Both the position numbers and the translations under genes were made by a program. Below are positions 28,440 through 37,885 of a DNA stretch of 64,000 bases, piece by piece. Source of the DNA: Arthrobacter sp. ISL-95 (lineage in GTDB: Bacteria > Actinomycetota > Actinomycetes > Actinomycetales > Micrococcaceae); the NCBI RefSeq assembly GCF_018613695.1, contig NZ_JAGGPR010000014.1, positions 1 through 64,000 on the forward strand. The letters run 5' to 3'. Under the pieces are notes generated by a model, which worked only from the letters and a program-made list of their open reading frames with translations, made no database searches and was not told the origin of the DNA. Every line of letters starts with the position of its first letter. The stretch's first letter is position 1.

Positions 28440-28484
28440 TCAATGAGAATACGGATCATTGAAAAAGTCAACGATTGTTTTTCA
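28440..28484. promoter_or_regulatory. MarR-type double operator and divergent promoter
   Basis: Two overlapping dyads. One has arms TCAATGA (28440-28446) and TCATTGA (28456-28462). The other has arms TGAAAAA (28460-28466) and TTTTTCA (28478-28484). On the minus strand a promoter TTGACT, 17 bases, TCTCAT lies inside them (28443-28471). The adjacent MarR protein is the likely ligand, released by an acyl-CoA intermediate in related systems. Confidence 0.7.
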
Positions 28485-28501
28485 TTACTATTGGAGTTGT
28501 C

Positions 28502-28960
28502 ATGGGCCCGCAAAGCATCGAAGTGGAAACCCCGCGCCTGGCCGCAGCAAAAATCGGCAGCGATGTGGGCCTGTTGCTGGCCAAACTGCACGCCACAGGT
28601 TCACTCCTGAACAACAAAGCACTGGCCGACTACGGCCTCCGCGAGCGGTCATTCTCCGTGCTGACACTCGCCTGCAGCGGGTTGGAACCCACACAACGTG
28701 AACTGGCCGATTTCCTCAGCCTGGATCCCAGCCAGGTGGTCAGCCTGGTCGACGACCTCGAGCACCGCGGACTGGTCAAACGAGCCCAAGGCAAGCAGGA
28801 CCGCCGGGCAAAGATCATCGTCTCCACCGCTGAGGGCCGCCGGATCCACAACAAAGCGCGGGCCGGACTCGAAGAGTGTGAGCGGACCCAGCTGGCCACA
28901 CTGACTGAAGACGAGAACGCGCAGCTAAGAGCTCTGCTCAAGAAAGCCTTGTGGGGTTAG
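28502..28960 (+). CDS. MarR family regulator (CouR/PhdR-like candidate)
   Basis: 152-residue winged-helix regulator. The recognition region is LSLDPSQVVSLVDDLEHRGLVKR with the wing QDRRAKIIVSTAEG. It is divergent from the seven-gene catabolic operon and is probably its repressor. In the known cou/phd systems MarR proteins respond to hydroxycinnamoyl-CoA. The ATG at 28502 has GGAG 6 bases upstream. Confidence 0.9.
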   Translation: MGPQSIEVETPRLAAAKIGSDVGLLLAKLHATGSLLNNKALADYGLRERSFSVLTLACSGLEPTQRELADFLSLDPSQVVSLVDDLEHRGLVKRAQGKQDRRAKIIVSTAEGRRIHNKARAGLEECERTQLATLTEDENAQLRALLKKALWG

Positions 28961-29077
28961 GCTGAGTGCTCGCGGCCCCAACTGAGGCCGCCCGATGGAC
29001 ATCTGCACAGCAGAGCCCCGCTCACGTATGCACCTGTCCATACCGGCATCCGGACGCTTCTGTCAGGATCGGAAACT

Positions 29078-29296
29078 ATGAGCTTCCCTCTTTTCCACGA
29101 TCCCCTGCAGGGCGCCGTCACCGTAGACGCACCCGCTCGCGATCCTCAAGTCCACCGCCAAAGCCGCACTAACAACCGGCCGACCCGGCAGGCAACACAT
29201 GGATCCAAGCCTGCCCGCACCTCCAGGCAGCGAGAGGTAGCCAAGGTTGCCGAAGACCTCCAGGCTTTGATGGCGAGGACCTCAGCCCGGGGCTAG
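29078..29296 (+). CDS. small basic hypothetical protein (uncertain)
   Basis: 72 codons starting MSFPLFHDPLQGAVTVDAP, Arg/Gln/Ala-rich, with a weak ribosome site (AGGATCGGAAACT). No family recognised. It is the only plausible gene in the ~415-base gap after the MarR gene. Confidence 0.35.
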   Translation: MSFPLFHDPLQGAVTVDAPARDPQVHRQSRTNNRPTRQATHGSKPARTSRQREVAKVAEDLQALMARTSARG

Positions 29297-29376
29297 GGAA
29301 GTCGCTAGTCAGGCTTATTAACAACAGGCCTTCTTGACTTGCTTCACTGTCTTGCCCCATGTCTAGGCTGGGTCCC

Positions 29377-30147
29377 ATGACTGAGCTGACCTTCCAAAAC
29401 ATCGTCGACGACGGTGCCATCCTTTTCCTCGAAACCCATCACATGCAGGACGATCGTTTTGAGGAATGGGGCTACGAGCGTTGGCACACTGCCGATCAGT
29501 TCGCCAGTGTGGAATTCCACTTTCCCGGGAGAAGTTCAAAGCATTTGCAGACTGCTTTTGTGGGAACGTCCGGCCCCGGTCCCAAGAGTTTCCTGTGGGG
29601 ATGGGCGAATCCGAATGTTGCGGCCACGCCTGCCCAAAAGGAAGTCTTTGACCAGGTTGTCGCATTCGGCCGGCACTACGGCATTGACGAACTGACCAAT
29701 GGTGAGGTTCCCTTCACCAGCATCGTCCCCGCATTTGCGGACGAGGAAGTCAGGCTCAGCGCTGAAAAGGCCGGATCAACCCTGGTGGCCTTCAAGATTG
29801 CCACCGCAGTGAAAATGATCACCGGCCGGGCAAACCACTTCACGTCAAACATCGGCAGGGGCTCTATGGCCGTGGTTGCCTACAACCACGGCAGCCTGGA
29901 GCTGGGGCCGCCATCAGCCCTCACCTTCCAGATGCGCTTCATGGAGGCGGTGGCCGCCGGCATGATCGAGGACCACCGCCGAGCCGTGGAAAGCTACGCC
30001 CGCTTCCGGCTTCAGACACCGGTCACCGAACCGTCTCCAGGCACCCTTGAGGTAACGTTCGACGACGGCCAGGCCACTATTGCGTTCGACGAGAACAACA
30101 GACTGACCACCATGAATGCGTCGTTGACCGGTTTGCCATCGGCCTGA
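29377..30147 (+). CDS. DUF6882-like hypothetical protein
   Basis: 256 residues, soluble, no signal peptide. Conserved-looking features are EEWGYERWH near residue 30 and SFLWGWANPNVAATP near residue 70, as in the DUF6882 family (recognition from memory). The ATG at 29377 is preferred over one 6 codons earlier. It lies next to the type VII secretion locus and might be linked to toxin immunity, but that is inference only. Confidence 0.5.
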   Translation: MTELTFQNIVDDGAILFLETHHMQDDRFEEWGYERWHTADQFASVEFHFPGRSSKHLQTAFVGTSGPGPKSFLWGWANPNVAATPAQKEVFDQVVAFGRHYGIDELTNGEVPFTSIVPAFADEEVRLSAEKAGSTLVAFKIATAVKMITGRANHFTSNIGRGSMAVVAYNHGSLELGPPSALTFQMRFMEAVAAGMIEDHRRAVESYARFRLQTPVTEPSPGTLEVTFDDGQATIAFDENNRLTTMNASLTGLPSA

Positions 30148-30253
30148 ATGTACCTATGCGGGACACGTGACATGACCCGCCATGCCTACCCCGGCTAGTA
30201 TCACTGGTTGGAGCGTCACCAAGATGCGTAGCGGAATATCGAAGGGTACAGCG

Positions 30254-31498
30254 ATGGAACTGGGGGCCACACGCGTCGAAGTGTTTGCCGACGGCAGGGT
30301 AACAGTAGGTGGAGAGGCCATCTCTCCGCCGGAGGGAATTGATCCTTACTCGGCTGCAATAGCGGTGCTTGCTGACTATGCCAAGTCGTCCGGAGCCCCG
30401 GTTCTGGCGGACGCAGTAGACCATGTCAAGGGCCAGGAAGGCCGGTTCCACGTTCATCCGGACGGTCGCGCCGAAGCGGTGACAGGATTCCCGGGTGCCG
30501 TAGACAGCACCCCGGCAGACTCGGCAGTGGCTCCTTCGGACTCGGCGGTGGCTCCTCCGACAACCCCAAGCTACGGTTCGACGCACCTTGAGACACAGTT
30601 CGTCAGGCCGGACAGGCCACGTCCCACCACGGGCTTCCGCGGCGCTCTGTATTCGGCTACGGGTGGTTTCGTGAACCTCGGCCCCAGCGCCAGGGACCAG
30701 GACGAGGCGGAGCTGGAACGCCGGATCGCCCGTCCGCTCTCCGGCAGCTTCAACACAGCTGTCCTCAGCCTCAAGGGCGGCATCGGCAAGACCTCCACTA
30801 CCGTGGGTGTGGGCATGATCCTTGCCGAGTACCGCGGCGACCACCCGTGCGCCATCGACGCCAACCCTGACAGCGGGGACCTGGCCGAACGCGCACTCGG
30901 CGAAATGCTCTATCAGAAGGTCAAGCCGCGCACCATCACGGATATTGTCCGGGACATCGAAAAGATCACGTCGCTGACAATGCTCACCGACTACATGCAT
31001 CACGCCAACAGGCTGCATTTGGTGGCAGGCGAGCAGGATCCCGCGTTGTCCGATGCCCTGACGGCTGCTGAATACCTGAAGATTAAACACTTGGTGTCGC
31101 AGTACTACTCGGTGACTCTCACTGACTGCGGTACGGGCGTGTCACATCCGGCCATGGCCGGAGTGCTCCCGGAAGCTACCAATTTGGTCATCGCGTCCGG
31201 CTATGCCGTGAGCGGTGCCAAGCGTGCCCGCAATACCCTCCAGTGGCTTGCCGACCATGGGTACGAGAATCTGGCCAGAAACGCCATTGTGGTGGTCACT
31301 GACAAGGACCAAGTTTCCAGTCGGGTCAATAAGCGTGCCATTGAAGAGCACCTCGCAGGCTTCTGCCGGCAACTCATTACAGTCCCGCACGATCGCGGCG
31401 TCGCCGATGGCGACCGCATTTCGTTGGACAAGATTTCGGCCGGGACCCGCAGGGCCTACAAGGAGATAGCCGCCGCGATCGTGGACGGCTACATCTAG
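30254..31498 (+). CDS. MinD/ParA-like ATPase of the type VII secretion locus
   Basis: 414 residues. The N-terminal ~100 residues carry a short beta domain, then a Ser/Ala/Pro-rich linker with a repeated DSAVAP. The C-terminal P-loop ATPase has a canonical deviant Walker A, SLKGGIGKTSTTVG, with Lys179. Next come AIDANPDSGD and the switch-like LTDCGTGVSHPAMAG. Such EspI-like ATPases accompany actinobacterial ESX systems. The ATG at 30254 has GAAGGG upstream. It converges on the accessory gene at 31504 with only 5 bases between. Confidence 0.8.
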   Translation: MELGATRVEVFADGRVTVGGEAISPPEGIDPYSAAIAVLADYAKSSGAPVLADAVDHVKGQEGRFHVHPDGRAEAVTGFPGAVDSTPADSAVAPSDSAVAPPTTPSYGSTHLETQFVRPDRPRPTTGFRGALYSATGGFVNLGPSARDQDEAELERRIARPLSGSFNTAVLSLKGGIGKTSTTVGVGMILAEYRGDHPCAIDANPDSGDLAERALGEMLYQKVKPRTITDIVRDIEKITSLTMLTDYMHHANRLHLVAGEQDPALSDALTAAEYLKIKHLVSQYYSVTLTDCGTGVSHPAMAGVLPEATNLVIASGYAVSGAKRARNTLQWLADHGYENLARNAIVVVTDKDQVSSRVNKRAIEEHLAGFCRQLITVPHDRGVADGDRISLDKISAGTRRAYKEIAAAIVDGYI

Positions 31499-31503
31499 GC
31501 CGG

Positions 31504-32484
31504 CTACCGGCCCTGAGGGTTACCCTGTGCTTTGCCCTGCGCCGCCCCTAGGATGAGCTCCTGGGTGCGGCGGGCTTTTCCACCATCCCAGGTGGAAGCC
31601 GTCGGGTATCGGACGGCCAGATGTTGGAAGGGGGCGTGACCACGGAGCGCCGAGGCCGCCCCGGCAGCATCCAGTTCCACCGCTTCGGGAACACCTCTGT
31701 GCAGCGATGGCCCCAGTACCAGCAACTGCGGAACCCTCATGGCGTCCCCGCCGGCAGGGATGCTGAGCCCGGAGGCGCCAAAGTGTAGTTCCACGGTCAG
31801 TTCCTGTGCGTTGGCCTCCACGGCGGCAGCCTCAAGTGCTGCCGGATCGGGAAGAGTACTGCTTGGAGAGGCGGACATCAATACATCGAACGCCTCCACC
31901 ACTCCGGTTTCCGTGCGGTAGGCCGTTACTATTCCCGCGAAGCCCTGGCCGGACAACAAAGCAATCCCCAAGGGCATGGTCTCGCGCAGCCAGGCAGTAA
32001 GCGCCGCTTCATTCCACCTCTGCTGTAGAGGCTCTGCGGGCCCCTGATACTCCGGAGTGCACCCGGCAGCTGCCAGCATCCCGGACGTGAAAGCTCCCAG
32101 GATGAGTTCACCTGAGGCGGCATGCAGAACGCTGCCTCGGATCACGACGGCGGGGCTCACCGGGGGCGCGCTGCTCGCCGCAGCGGCATCGTTAGCCGCG
32201 GCTGCATCGCTCGCCGCAGCGGTGTCGCTGAACTGAGTGGCGGCGGTCGCCGCTAGGGCGTCGCGCACCTCACCGTTGGGGTCTTCCGCAAACCATGGGA
32301 TTCCCGCGGCTTTGAGAAATGCCAGCAGCGGGTAAGTGACGACAGCATCGGCTCGTGTCTGAAGGGCGACAATGCCGTTTCCCGCCGACGCAGCCGCAGC
32401 TTGCTGCAGATCCCTGCGCAGCGTCCTGCTAAGCCATGGACGGGCCGCTGGAGTTGGAACGGGCACCAACGGTATTGAACTCAT
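31504..32484 (-). CDS. DUF6177-like T7SS accessory protein
   Basis: About 326 residues, cytoplasmic, with an Ala-rich insertion near residues 85-110 (Ala/Asp/Ser repeats). It matches what I remember of DUF6177 proteins next to actinobacterial eccC genes. The ATG at 32484 overlaps the previous stop (ATGA), so it is coupled to the upstream gene and belongs to the eccD-eccC operon. Function unknown. Confidence 0.55.
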   Translation of the reverse strand: MSSIPLVPVPTPAARPWLSRTLRRDLQQAAAASAGNGIVALQTRADAVVTYPLLAFLKAAGIPWFAEDPNGEVRDALAATAATQFSDTAAASDAAAANDAAAASSAPPVSPAVVIRGSVLHAASGELILGAFTSGMLAAAGCTPEYQGPAEPLQQRWNEAALTAWLRETMPLGIALLSGQGFAGIVTAYRTETGVVEAFDVLMSASPSSTLPDPAALEAAAVEANAQELTVELHFGASGLSIPAGGDAMRVPQLLVLGPSLHRGVPEAVELDAAGAASALRGHAPFQHLAVRYPTASTWDGGKARRTQELILGAAQGKAQGNPQGR

Positions 32485-32861
32485 GCTCCCCATTCCGCGT
32501 TGATGACCTCGTTGGACTGCGGATCAATGAGAAGTCCTTTGGTTCCGATCACCGTGATCATGAGGAAGGCGCGCACGGCCTCGGCGGTGTCTTTGTCATA
32601 AGGGCAGTTGACCTCTGAGACGCAGGCGTCGCCGGCCAGCTGATGGGCTACCTCCTCACCAAAGACCCGTCGCACTTCAGAATTCGGCACGTTCACTGGA
32701 ACGCTGATGAGCCCCAGATCTTCTCCCGCGAGGTTCACCACAAGGTTCTCGGAGCCCTCCACGGCGTTGACAAAGAACTTGTTTTCGAACTCGCCGCACG
32801 CATACTCGAAACGACGTTCGCGAGGGTCTTGATCGCAAATCAGGTGAAAGTCATAGCTCAT
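32481..32861 (-). CDS. small T7SS-operon protein of unknown function
   Basis: 126 residues starting MSYDFHLICDQDPRERRFEY. Overlaps the end of eccC by 11 bases and the start of the next gene by 4, so it is tightly coupled within the secretion operon. No signal peptide or membrane segment. Cys residues at CGEFEN, ACVSEVNC are not in a known motif. An earlier ATG at 32876 is less likely. Confidence 0.7.
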   Translation of the reverse strand: MSYDFHLICDQDPRERRFEYACGEFENKFFVNAVEGSENLVVNLAGEDLGLISVPVNVPNSEVRRVFGEEVAHQLAGDACVSEVNCPYDKDTAEAVRAFLMITVIGTKGLLIDPQSNEVINAEWGA

Positions 32862-35800
32862 GGTGAACAACCTCATGATGGTGGTGGAAGGTCTGGACGG
32901 TCACAGGGGGGCGGCTGGTGCGAAGAATCCTTGCCCTGCCCGCAGGTAGCGGAACGGGACGTTCACCGTTGGCGACCACTCCTTCAGAACGGTCTCCCGA
33001 GAACAGGATGACGGGGGCGCCGGCGGCCCGGAGACTGGCAATGAAGGAGTCGTGCATCATCATGCCGCTGCCGGTGGTCCTGCTGGTGACCATCGCGAAA
33101 AGTCCAATGTCCGCACCGGAGGGAAGGTAGCTTGCCAAAGCACGCAGAGGCTGGTTTCCGGTAGCCGCCAGAATGTCGTAGTCGTCCACCAAGAGCACGA
33201 TCTTTGGCGAACGCACTGGTGACCTGCTTCCATCGCCTAACCTGTCCCGTGCCTGCCCCGCAACGAACTCGGCCAGCTGGGCTGCCTTTTGCCCGTTGGA
33301 GGCATACTCGCCCAGGTACTCGTCAGGGATGAAGTCCTGCAGCTGTTGGCGGGGATCGAACACCGCGAAGGCCAGTTGACCCGGTTCGTGGGAGGCCATC
33401 AGCTGTGAGGCCGCAGTCCGCAGCAGGTTGCTCCGGCCGGTTTCGGGGTCACCAATCACCACGGCTCCCCTGTCCGTGCCCAATAGATCAAGGTTCTCGA
33501 TGCCGGCGTCGTGCTCCCGAACGCCAAGCGCTATGCTGCCGCCGCCCGGACTGTGATCCGGCGAAAGCCGCGTCAGTGCAGGCAAGACGCGTACGGGAGG
33601 CGCGGTCAGCGGGGTGTATTGGCCCAAGACCCCACCGAGCTCGGCCAGTTCCTGCCCGGCATTGTCCTGATCCGGGGTTGGGGACAACGACGGTAGGGCA
33701 AAGTGACCAATGGTCTTATCCATGGTCAGTGCGCGTCCCGGACGGTTTGCCCCAAGCGTTGTTGCGAGGCGGCGGTCCAGTGAATCCGCGGGATCGGCAA
33801 GGTGCAGCTCAATCCTTGTTCCCAAGAGTGATTGCCGGGACATCCGTACCTCGGACCAACTCCGTAGGCTGACCAGGACGTGGACGCCCAGAGTGCTACC
33901 GCGGGTCATGATGTCGTGGACCGAGTCCTCCAGTTCAGGGAACTCGGAGGTCAGGCTTCCAAAACCGTCGATGAGAAGGAAAGCATCGGTGCATGCCAGC
34001 TCCCCAAGCCCACCCCTGGACCGGAGCGCTCGCATCCCTTGGAGTGAATCCAGCTTGTGGTGATCGAACACGGATTGCCGGACATTCAGCAGGCCTTGAA
34101 CCTCTTCAATGGTCCTCCGAAGCAGCTCCCTGTTGCCGCGGCCGGCCACCCCACTGCAATGCGGCAGCGCCGCCAGCCCTGCGAGCGCATTGCCCAGGAG
34201 GTCCACCGCGTAGATATTGACGTCCTCCACGCCATGGCTCAAGGCCAGCGATGCCGCGATGGTGCGCAGCGCGGTGGACTTGCCGCTTTGCGGAGCACCG
34301 ATGATCGCGAGGTTGCCGCCTCGGGCGGTGAGATCAAGGTGCCACGGTCCTTGCCACTGCCGGGCCGGGTCATCCAGGATCCCGATTGCGGGACTGAGGT
34401 ATTGCGGTTGGCCGAGCCTCGGGCCTGTGGAGGTGAGGTCCAGTGAGGCGCCGGTTCCCGCCAAGGACACAGCAACCGGCAGGGGCGGAAGCCACACCGG
34501 TGGCGTTGATCGCGGTTGCTGTGCGGCGAAGCCCACGACGGCGGACAGGATGGTGGCACTTTCTGCCTGGTTTGAGGGGCGCTTGCCTTCTACGGGAACG
34601 CCCCGCGTCATGGTGCTGTTTATCAGGACTGGATCGGGCACCTCGTTGACGGTTTCTTCTGCCAGGTGGAAGGTCTGCACGGGGACTGACTCCGTCACTG
34701 AATCGACGGCGTCGTCCTCCGCCAGGGGCAAGGCGCCGGAGACGTAGGCTGCACGGAATCGCTTGAACACGGTGGTGTCCACTTTGAGGATGCCGTGGCC
34801 CGGGGTGCTGGGCAGGTGGTAGGCATCGGGGACATCAATGATGGTGCGGCTTTCGCTTTCCGAATTGGTGTGAAGTGCTATCCGGTAGGCCAGGTAGGTA
34901 TCGAGGCCGCGGAGCATGCCTTGCTCCACTTTCTGGGAGGCCAGGAGCAGGTGGATGCCGATCGAACGCCCAATCCTGCCGATGGAGAGCAAGAGATCGA
35001 TGAAGTCAGCACGGGCGGTGAGCAACTCCCCGAACTCGTCGATGCACACGAACAAGTAGGGCAGCGGCTCAGCAAGTGCCGGGTTGTCCGGGGTCCTGCT
35101 CCGGGCGCTCCGGTAATCGTTGATGTGGGCAAAGTCGCCACCGTTCTTCAACAACTCCTGCCGGCGTTTAACCTCTCCCGCGAGGCTGGAATAGATTCTG
35201 TCCACCAGGCTGGCATCGCTGACCAGGTTAGTGACCAAGCCTGAAACATGGGGGGCGGCCTCGAATGGGGCGAACGTTGCGCCGCCCTTGTAGTCCACCA
35301 GGACCATGCTGAGGTCCTCGGGGGAATGTGTGGCGATCAACGACAGGACTATTGTGCGCAGGAGTTCGGATTTGCCCGAACCGGTTGCCCCCACGCAGAG
35401 CCCGTGCGGTCCCATGCCTTGCTGGGCCGGTTCCTTTAGATCCAGGTGGACCGGTGTTCCGTCCTCGTCTTCTCCGATGGCAACCCTCAGGAAATCCGAG
35501 CCCCGTTGGCTCTTCCACAACTGGAGCATGGCCTCGGCCGTGTAGTCGCTCAGACCAAGGGCCTCGGCGTAGCTCCGCGAGGACTTGTGCTCGCCGAATT
35601 CGTGGGACAACTCCGAAAGACGCAGCGGAGCCAAGGCCCTGGCTACGGATTCAGCAACCACCGGAGACACGTCATCAGCAACGCCCTGCATGGTTTGGCC
35701 GGTGGCAGTAGCTTCCATACTCAGTGCGTCGGGCGAGACCGTCAGACGGAGGTCAACCCGTTCCGGCTCTTGTTGCTGCTCAGCCAACACATGGATCCGG

Positions 35801-36825
35801 GTCACCGCAAGCTTGGTTAGGGGAAGGTCAGCAGGCACTCCAGGGAGCGCCCCGGCGTTCTGCCCTGGAAGGTCCGTAATGATAATCAGCCTAGGAAGGG
35901 CATCCGCGGGAACTTGCTGGAAGTTGCGGGCGGCGCTGTTCACCGCCGTGAGCCGCGCACCCATGGAACCTTCCAACAGGCCGGCCAGCTCAGCCAATGA
36001 ACCCGCCCTTCGCAGGGTTCCCCGCTCCTGTATGTGGGGCAGCCATTTGGTCCATTCCCAGTCCTCCAGCTGGTCATCACCAACAACAATCGCCAACTCC
36101 ACATCCTCGGGAGATTGTGCGGCAGAAAGCTGGCAGAGCAGGCTGCGGCAGACCATTAGTGCCGTTTCCCGGTCCCCCACGATCGATACGTCGGACACTG
36201 CAGCCAGCGGCAGCGTCAGCGGCATATCCGGATTGCTGCCAAAGCGTTGGCGAAGCTGTTCGGCTTCAGAGAGCATGAAGGCGTCCGGACGTTCAACAGC
36301 ATCGCCGCTGTCCTTAATCGTGATGGGTCTGCGCGGAACACTGCCGGTGCCGAATCGGGTGACCAGGAAGTCAGGACTCGTCCTGCGACGTTCCCAAAGC
36401 CGGTGGGGATGGTTGACCACGCCTTGCACCAGGCGGCTCACCGGCGGATGCGCAGCATTTGCGCCTGACCGTGCACGCTGTTCTTCTGACTCAAAATCAG
36501 ACCGGCGGCGCCTGAGGTAGTCCATATACAGTCTCCGCTTGGCCGCCCTTTGACGGGTGGCCTTGCCACGCTGGGAAAACATGAGCACAACCGAAGCAAG
36601 GACCGTGGCCACCATCATGATCGCGCCAATGCCGGCCAAAGACGAGCCCCGGAAAAGCATCATCACCGTCACCGACGTAGCAGCTCCCAACATGGGCACC
36701 AGGGCAAGGAGGTTCATCCCGCCTGCTCCCCCGGCCAGCTGCGGTGGGGCATCCAGCAGTGCAGCTTCAGGCGTCTTTTCAGGAAGTGTGGTCCTGGCAG
36801 GGCGGTGGACGATCCGTGTGGTCAT
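32851..36825 (-). CDS. eccC: type VII secretion FtsK/SpoIIIE-type ATPase EccC
   Basis: Motor and substrate receptor of the ESX/T7SS membrane complex, 1324 residues (fused EccCa+EccCb form). Two membrane helices at about residues 38-85 follow a short cytoplasmic tail. Three ATPase domains follow. D1 has Walker A GATGSGKSELLRT (Lys485) and the DYKGGATFAPFE segment. D2 has GAPQSGKSTALRT (Lys849). D3 has GDPETGRSNLLRT with Arg1131 replacing the lysine. The C-terminal domains bind WXG100-type signals. It starts 4 bases after the MinD-like gene. ATG at 36825. Confidence 0.93.
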   Translation of the reverse strand: MTTRIVHRPARTTLPEKTPEAALLDAPPQLAGGAGGMNLLALVPMLGAATSVTVMMLFRGSSLAGIGAIMMVATVLASVVLMFSQRGKATRQRAAKRRLYMDYLRRRRSDFESEEQRARSGANAAHPPVSRLVQGVVNHPHRLWERRRTSPDFLVTRFGTGSVPRRPITIKDSGDAVERPDAFMLSEAEQLRQRFGSNPDMPLTLPLAAVSDVSIVGDRETALMVCRSLLCQLSAAQSPEDVELAIVVGDDQLEDWEWTKWLPHIQERGTLRRAGSLAELAGLLEGSMGARLTAVNSAARNFQQVPADALPRLIIITDLPGQNAGALPGVPADLPLTKLAVTRIHVLAEQQQEPERVDLRLTVSPDALSMEATATGQTMQGVADDVSPVVAESVARALAPLRLSELSHEFGEHKSSRSYAEALGLSDYTAEAMLQLWKSQRGSDFLRVAIGEDEDGTPVHLDLKEPAQQGMGPHGLCVGATGSGKSELLRTIVLSLIATHSPEDLSMVLVDYKGGATFAPFEAAPHVSGLVTNLVSDASLVDRIYSSLAGEVKRRQELLKNGGDFAHINDYRSARSRTPDNPALAEPLPYLFVCIDEFGELLTARADFIDLLLSIGRIGRSIGIHLLLASQKVEQGMLRGLDTYLAYRIALHTNSESESRTIIDVPDAYHLPSTPGHGILKVDTTVFKRFRAAYVSGALPLAEDDAVDSVTESVPVQTFHLAEETVNEVPDPVLINSTMTRGVPVEGKRPSNQAESATILSAVVGFAAQQPRSTPPVWLPPLPVAVSLAGTGASLDLTSTGPRLGQPQYLSPAIGILDDPARQWQGPWHLDLTARGGNLAIIGAPQSGKSTALRTIAASLALSHGVEDVNIYAVDLLGNALAGLAALPHCSGVAGRGNRELLRRTIEEVQGLLNVRQSVFDHHKLDSLQGMRALRSRGGLGELACTDAFLLIDGFGSLTSEFPELEDSVHDIMTRGSTLGVHVLVSLRSWSEVRMSRQSLLGTRIELHLADPADSLDRRLATTLGANRPGRALTMDKTIGHFALPSLSPTPDQDNAGQELAELGGVLGQYTPLTAPPVRVLPALTRLSPDHSPGGGSIALGVREHDAGIENLDLLGTDRGAVVIGDPETGRSNLLRTAASQLMASHEPGQLAFAVFDPRQQLQDFIPDEYLGEYASNGQKAAQLAEFVAGQARDRLGDGSRSPVRSPKIVLLVDDYDILAATGNQPLRALASYLPSGADIGLFAMVTSRTTGSGMMMHDSFIASLRAAGAPVILFSGDRSEGVVANGERPVPLPAGRARILRTSRPPVTVQTFHHHHEVVHHEL

Positions 36826-36829
36826 GCGC

Positions 36830-37885
36830 TCATGCCCTGTTCGCGGCCATCAGGGCCTTGCCGGTCAGTTCCGTGGCGGCGATCCTGGTTCGGGAGCCCA
36901 GACGGCTGAGTTGAAGGCTGCTGCCACTGGCCAGGTGCCGGTCATAGGGCAGCACGCCGTCGCGCACTGCGGCATCGTGACTCTGGCGGGAACGGACCAC
37001 CGCGGTCACTTGTTGGACGTCCGGGAAAGTGTTATTCAAGGACTCTTGAATGGATGCGAGTTTTACGGCCTCCGGGTTACCCGGCGGTGCAACCAGCACC
37101 ACGGCGTGCGCAGTCTCCAGAAGCGCCGCCGCGTGTCGGGACAAAGGCGAGGCGCCGCCGTCGACGATTGTTACCGCCATAAAGCGCGAAAACGTAGATG
37201 ACACATCTGTCCACTCCTGTAAGCCGAGCGGTTGGTCGGCCAAGGCAGGAACGTCAGCCCTGCCCGCCGCGAAGACCTGGCTGCCGCAGGCTGCTGCGTT
37301 CTTAACGGCATCCGGAAGCGTCCGCACGGGTTCTGTGCGGAACTGATGCATCAGCTTGGCCAACGGGGCCACCTGCGATGCACCGAGGTATCGCATCAAA
37401 TTTCCACTGTGATCAGTGGCGTCTATAGCGATGACGGGTTCCTGACGGATGCTGCCGAGCAGTTTTGCCAGCATCGCCGCAACGGTGGTGGTTGCCACGC
37501 CACCCGCCGTGCCCAAAACCACTATGCGCCGCCCTGTGGTGATGGGGGCTTCAACGGCTGAGCTTGCCCTGATGAGCCGCTCGGACAGCGATCCGGAGGT
37601 CACTGCATCGGTCACCTCGAAGCGGACGCGTTCCCACCAACTGTCGCCGCTTTTACGGCGTGATGTGGCCACCCGTGTGGAGCGCGGCTCAAGGGCAGGA
37701 GGAGTCGACGGCGGCAGCTTAGGTGGGGCTGGCGTTGTCGCCTTGGTGGCGGCTGCTGGTGCGGCAGGACCCGCCCCGGTCACGGCTGGCGCTGGTGCCG
37801 CGGTGCTGCCCATCCCCGGGAAGCCGCCCACCGGCGTCGTGCTTGTCTCGTCAATCGGGAATCCGGAGCGCGGTTGTTCACCCAA
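36830..37885 (-). CDS. MinD-like protein with degenerate P-loop, T7SS operon
   Basis: 351 residues. The first ~85 are Pro/Ala/Thr-rich and disordered. The rest has the MinD/ParA fold: a beta strand and loop VVLGTAGGVATTTVAAML where a deviant Walker A would be, then AIDATDHSGNLMRYLG and VTIVDGGASPLS. The lysines of the nucleotide loop are missing, so it probably does not hydrolyse ATP normally. The start is a TTG overlapping the end of eccD by 8 bases. It sits between eccD and eccC, pointing to a structural or regulatory role. Confidence 0.75.
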   Translation of the reverse strand: MGEQPRSGFPIDETSTTPVGGFPGMGSTAAPAPAVTGAGPAAPAAATKATTPAPPKLPPSTPPALEPRSTRVATSRRKSGDSWWERVRFEVTDAVTSGSLSERLIRASSAVEAPITTGRRIVVLGTAGGVATTTVAAMLAKLLGSIRQEPVIAIDATDHSGNLMRYLGASQVAPLAKLMHQFRTEPVRTLPDAVKNAAACGSQVFAAGRADVPALADQPLGLQEWTDVSSTFSRFMAVTIVDGGASPLSRHAAALLETAHAVVLVAPPGNPEAVKLASIQESLNNTFPDVQQVTAVVRSRQSHDAAVRDGVLPYDRHLASGSSLQLSRLGSRTRIAATELTGKALMAANRA

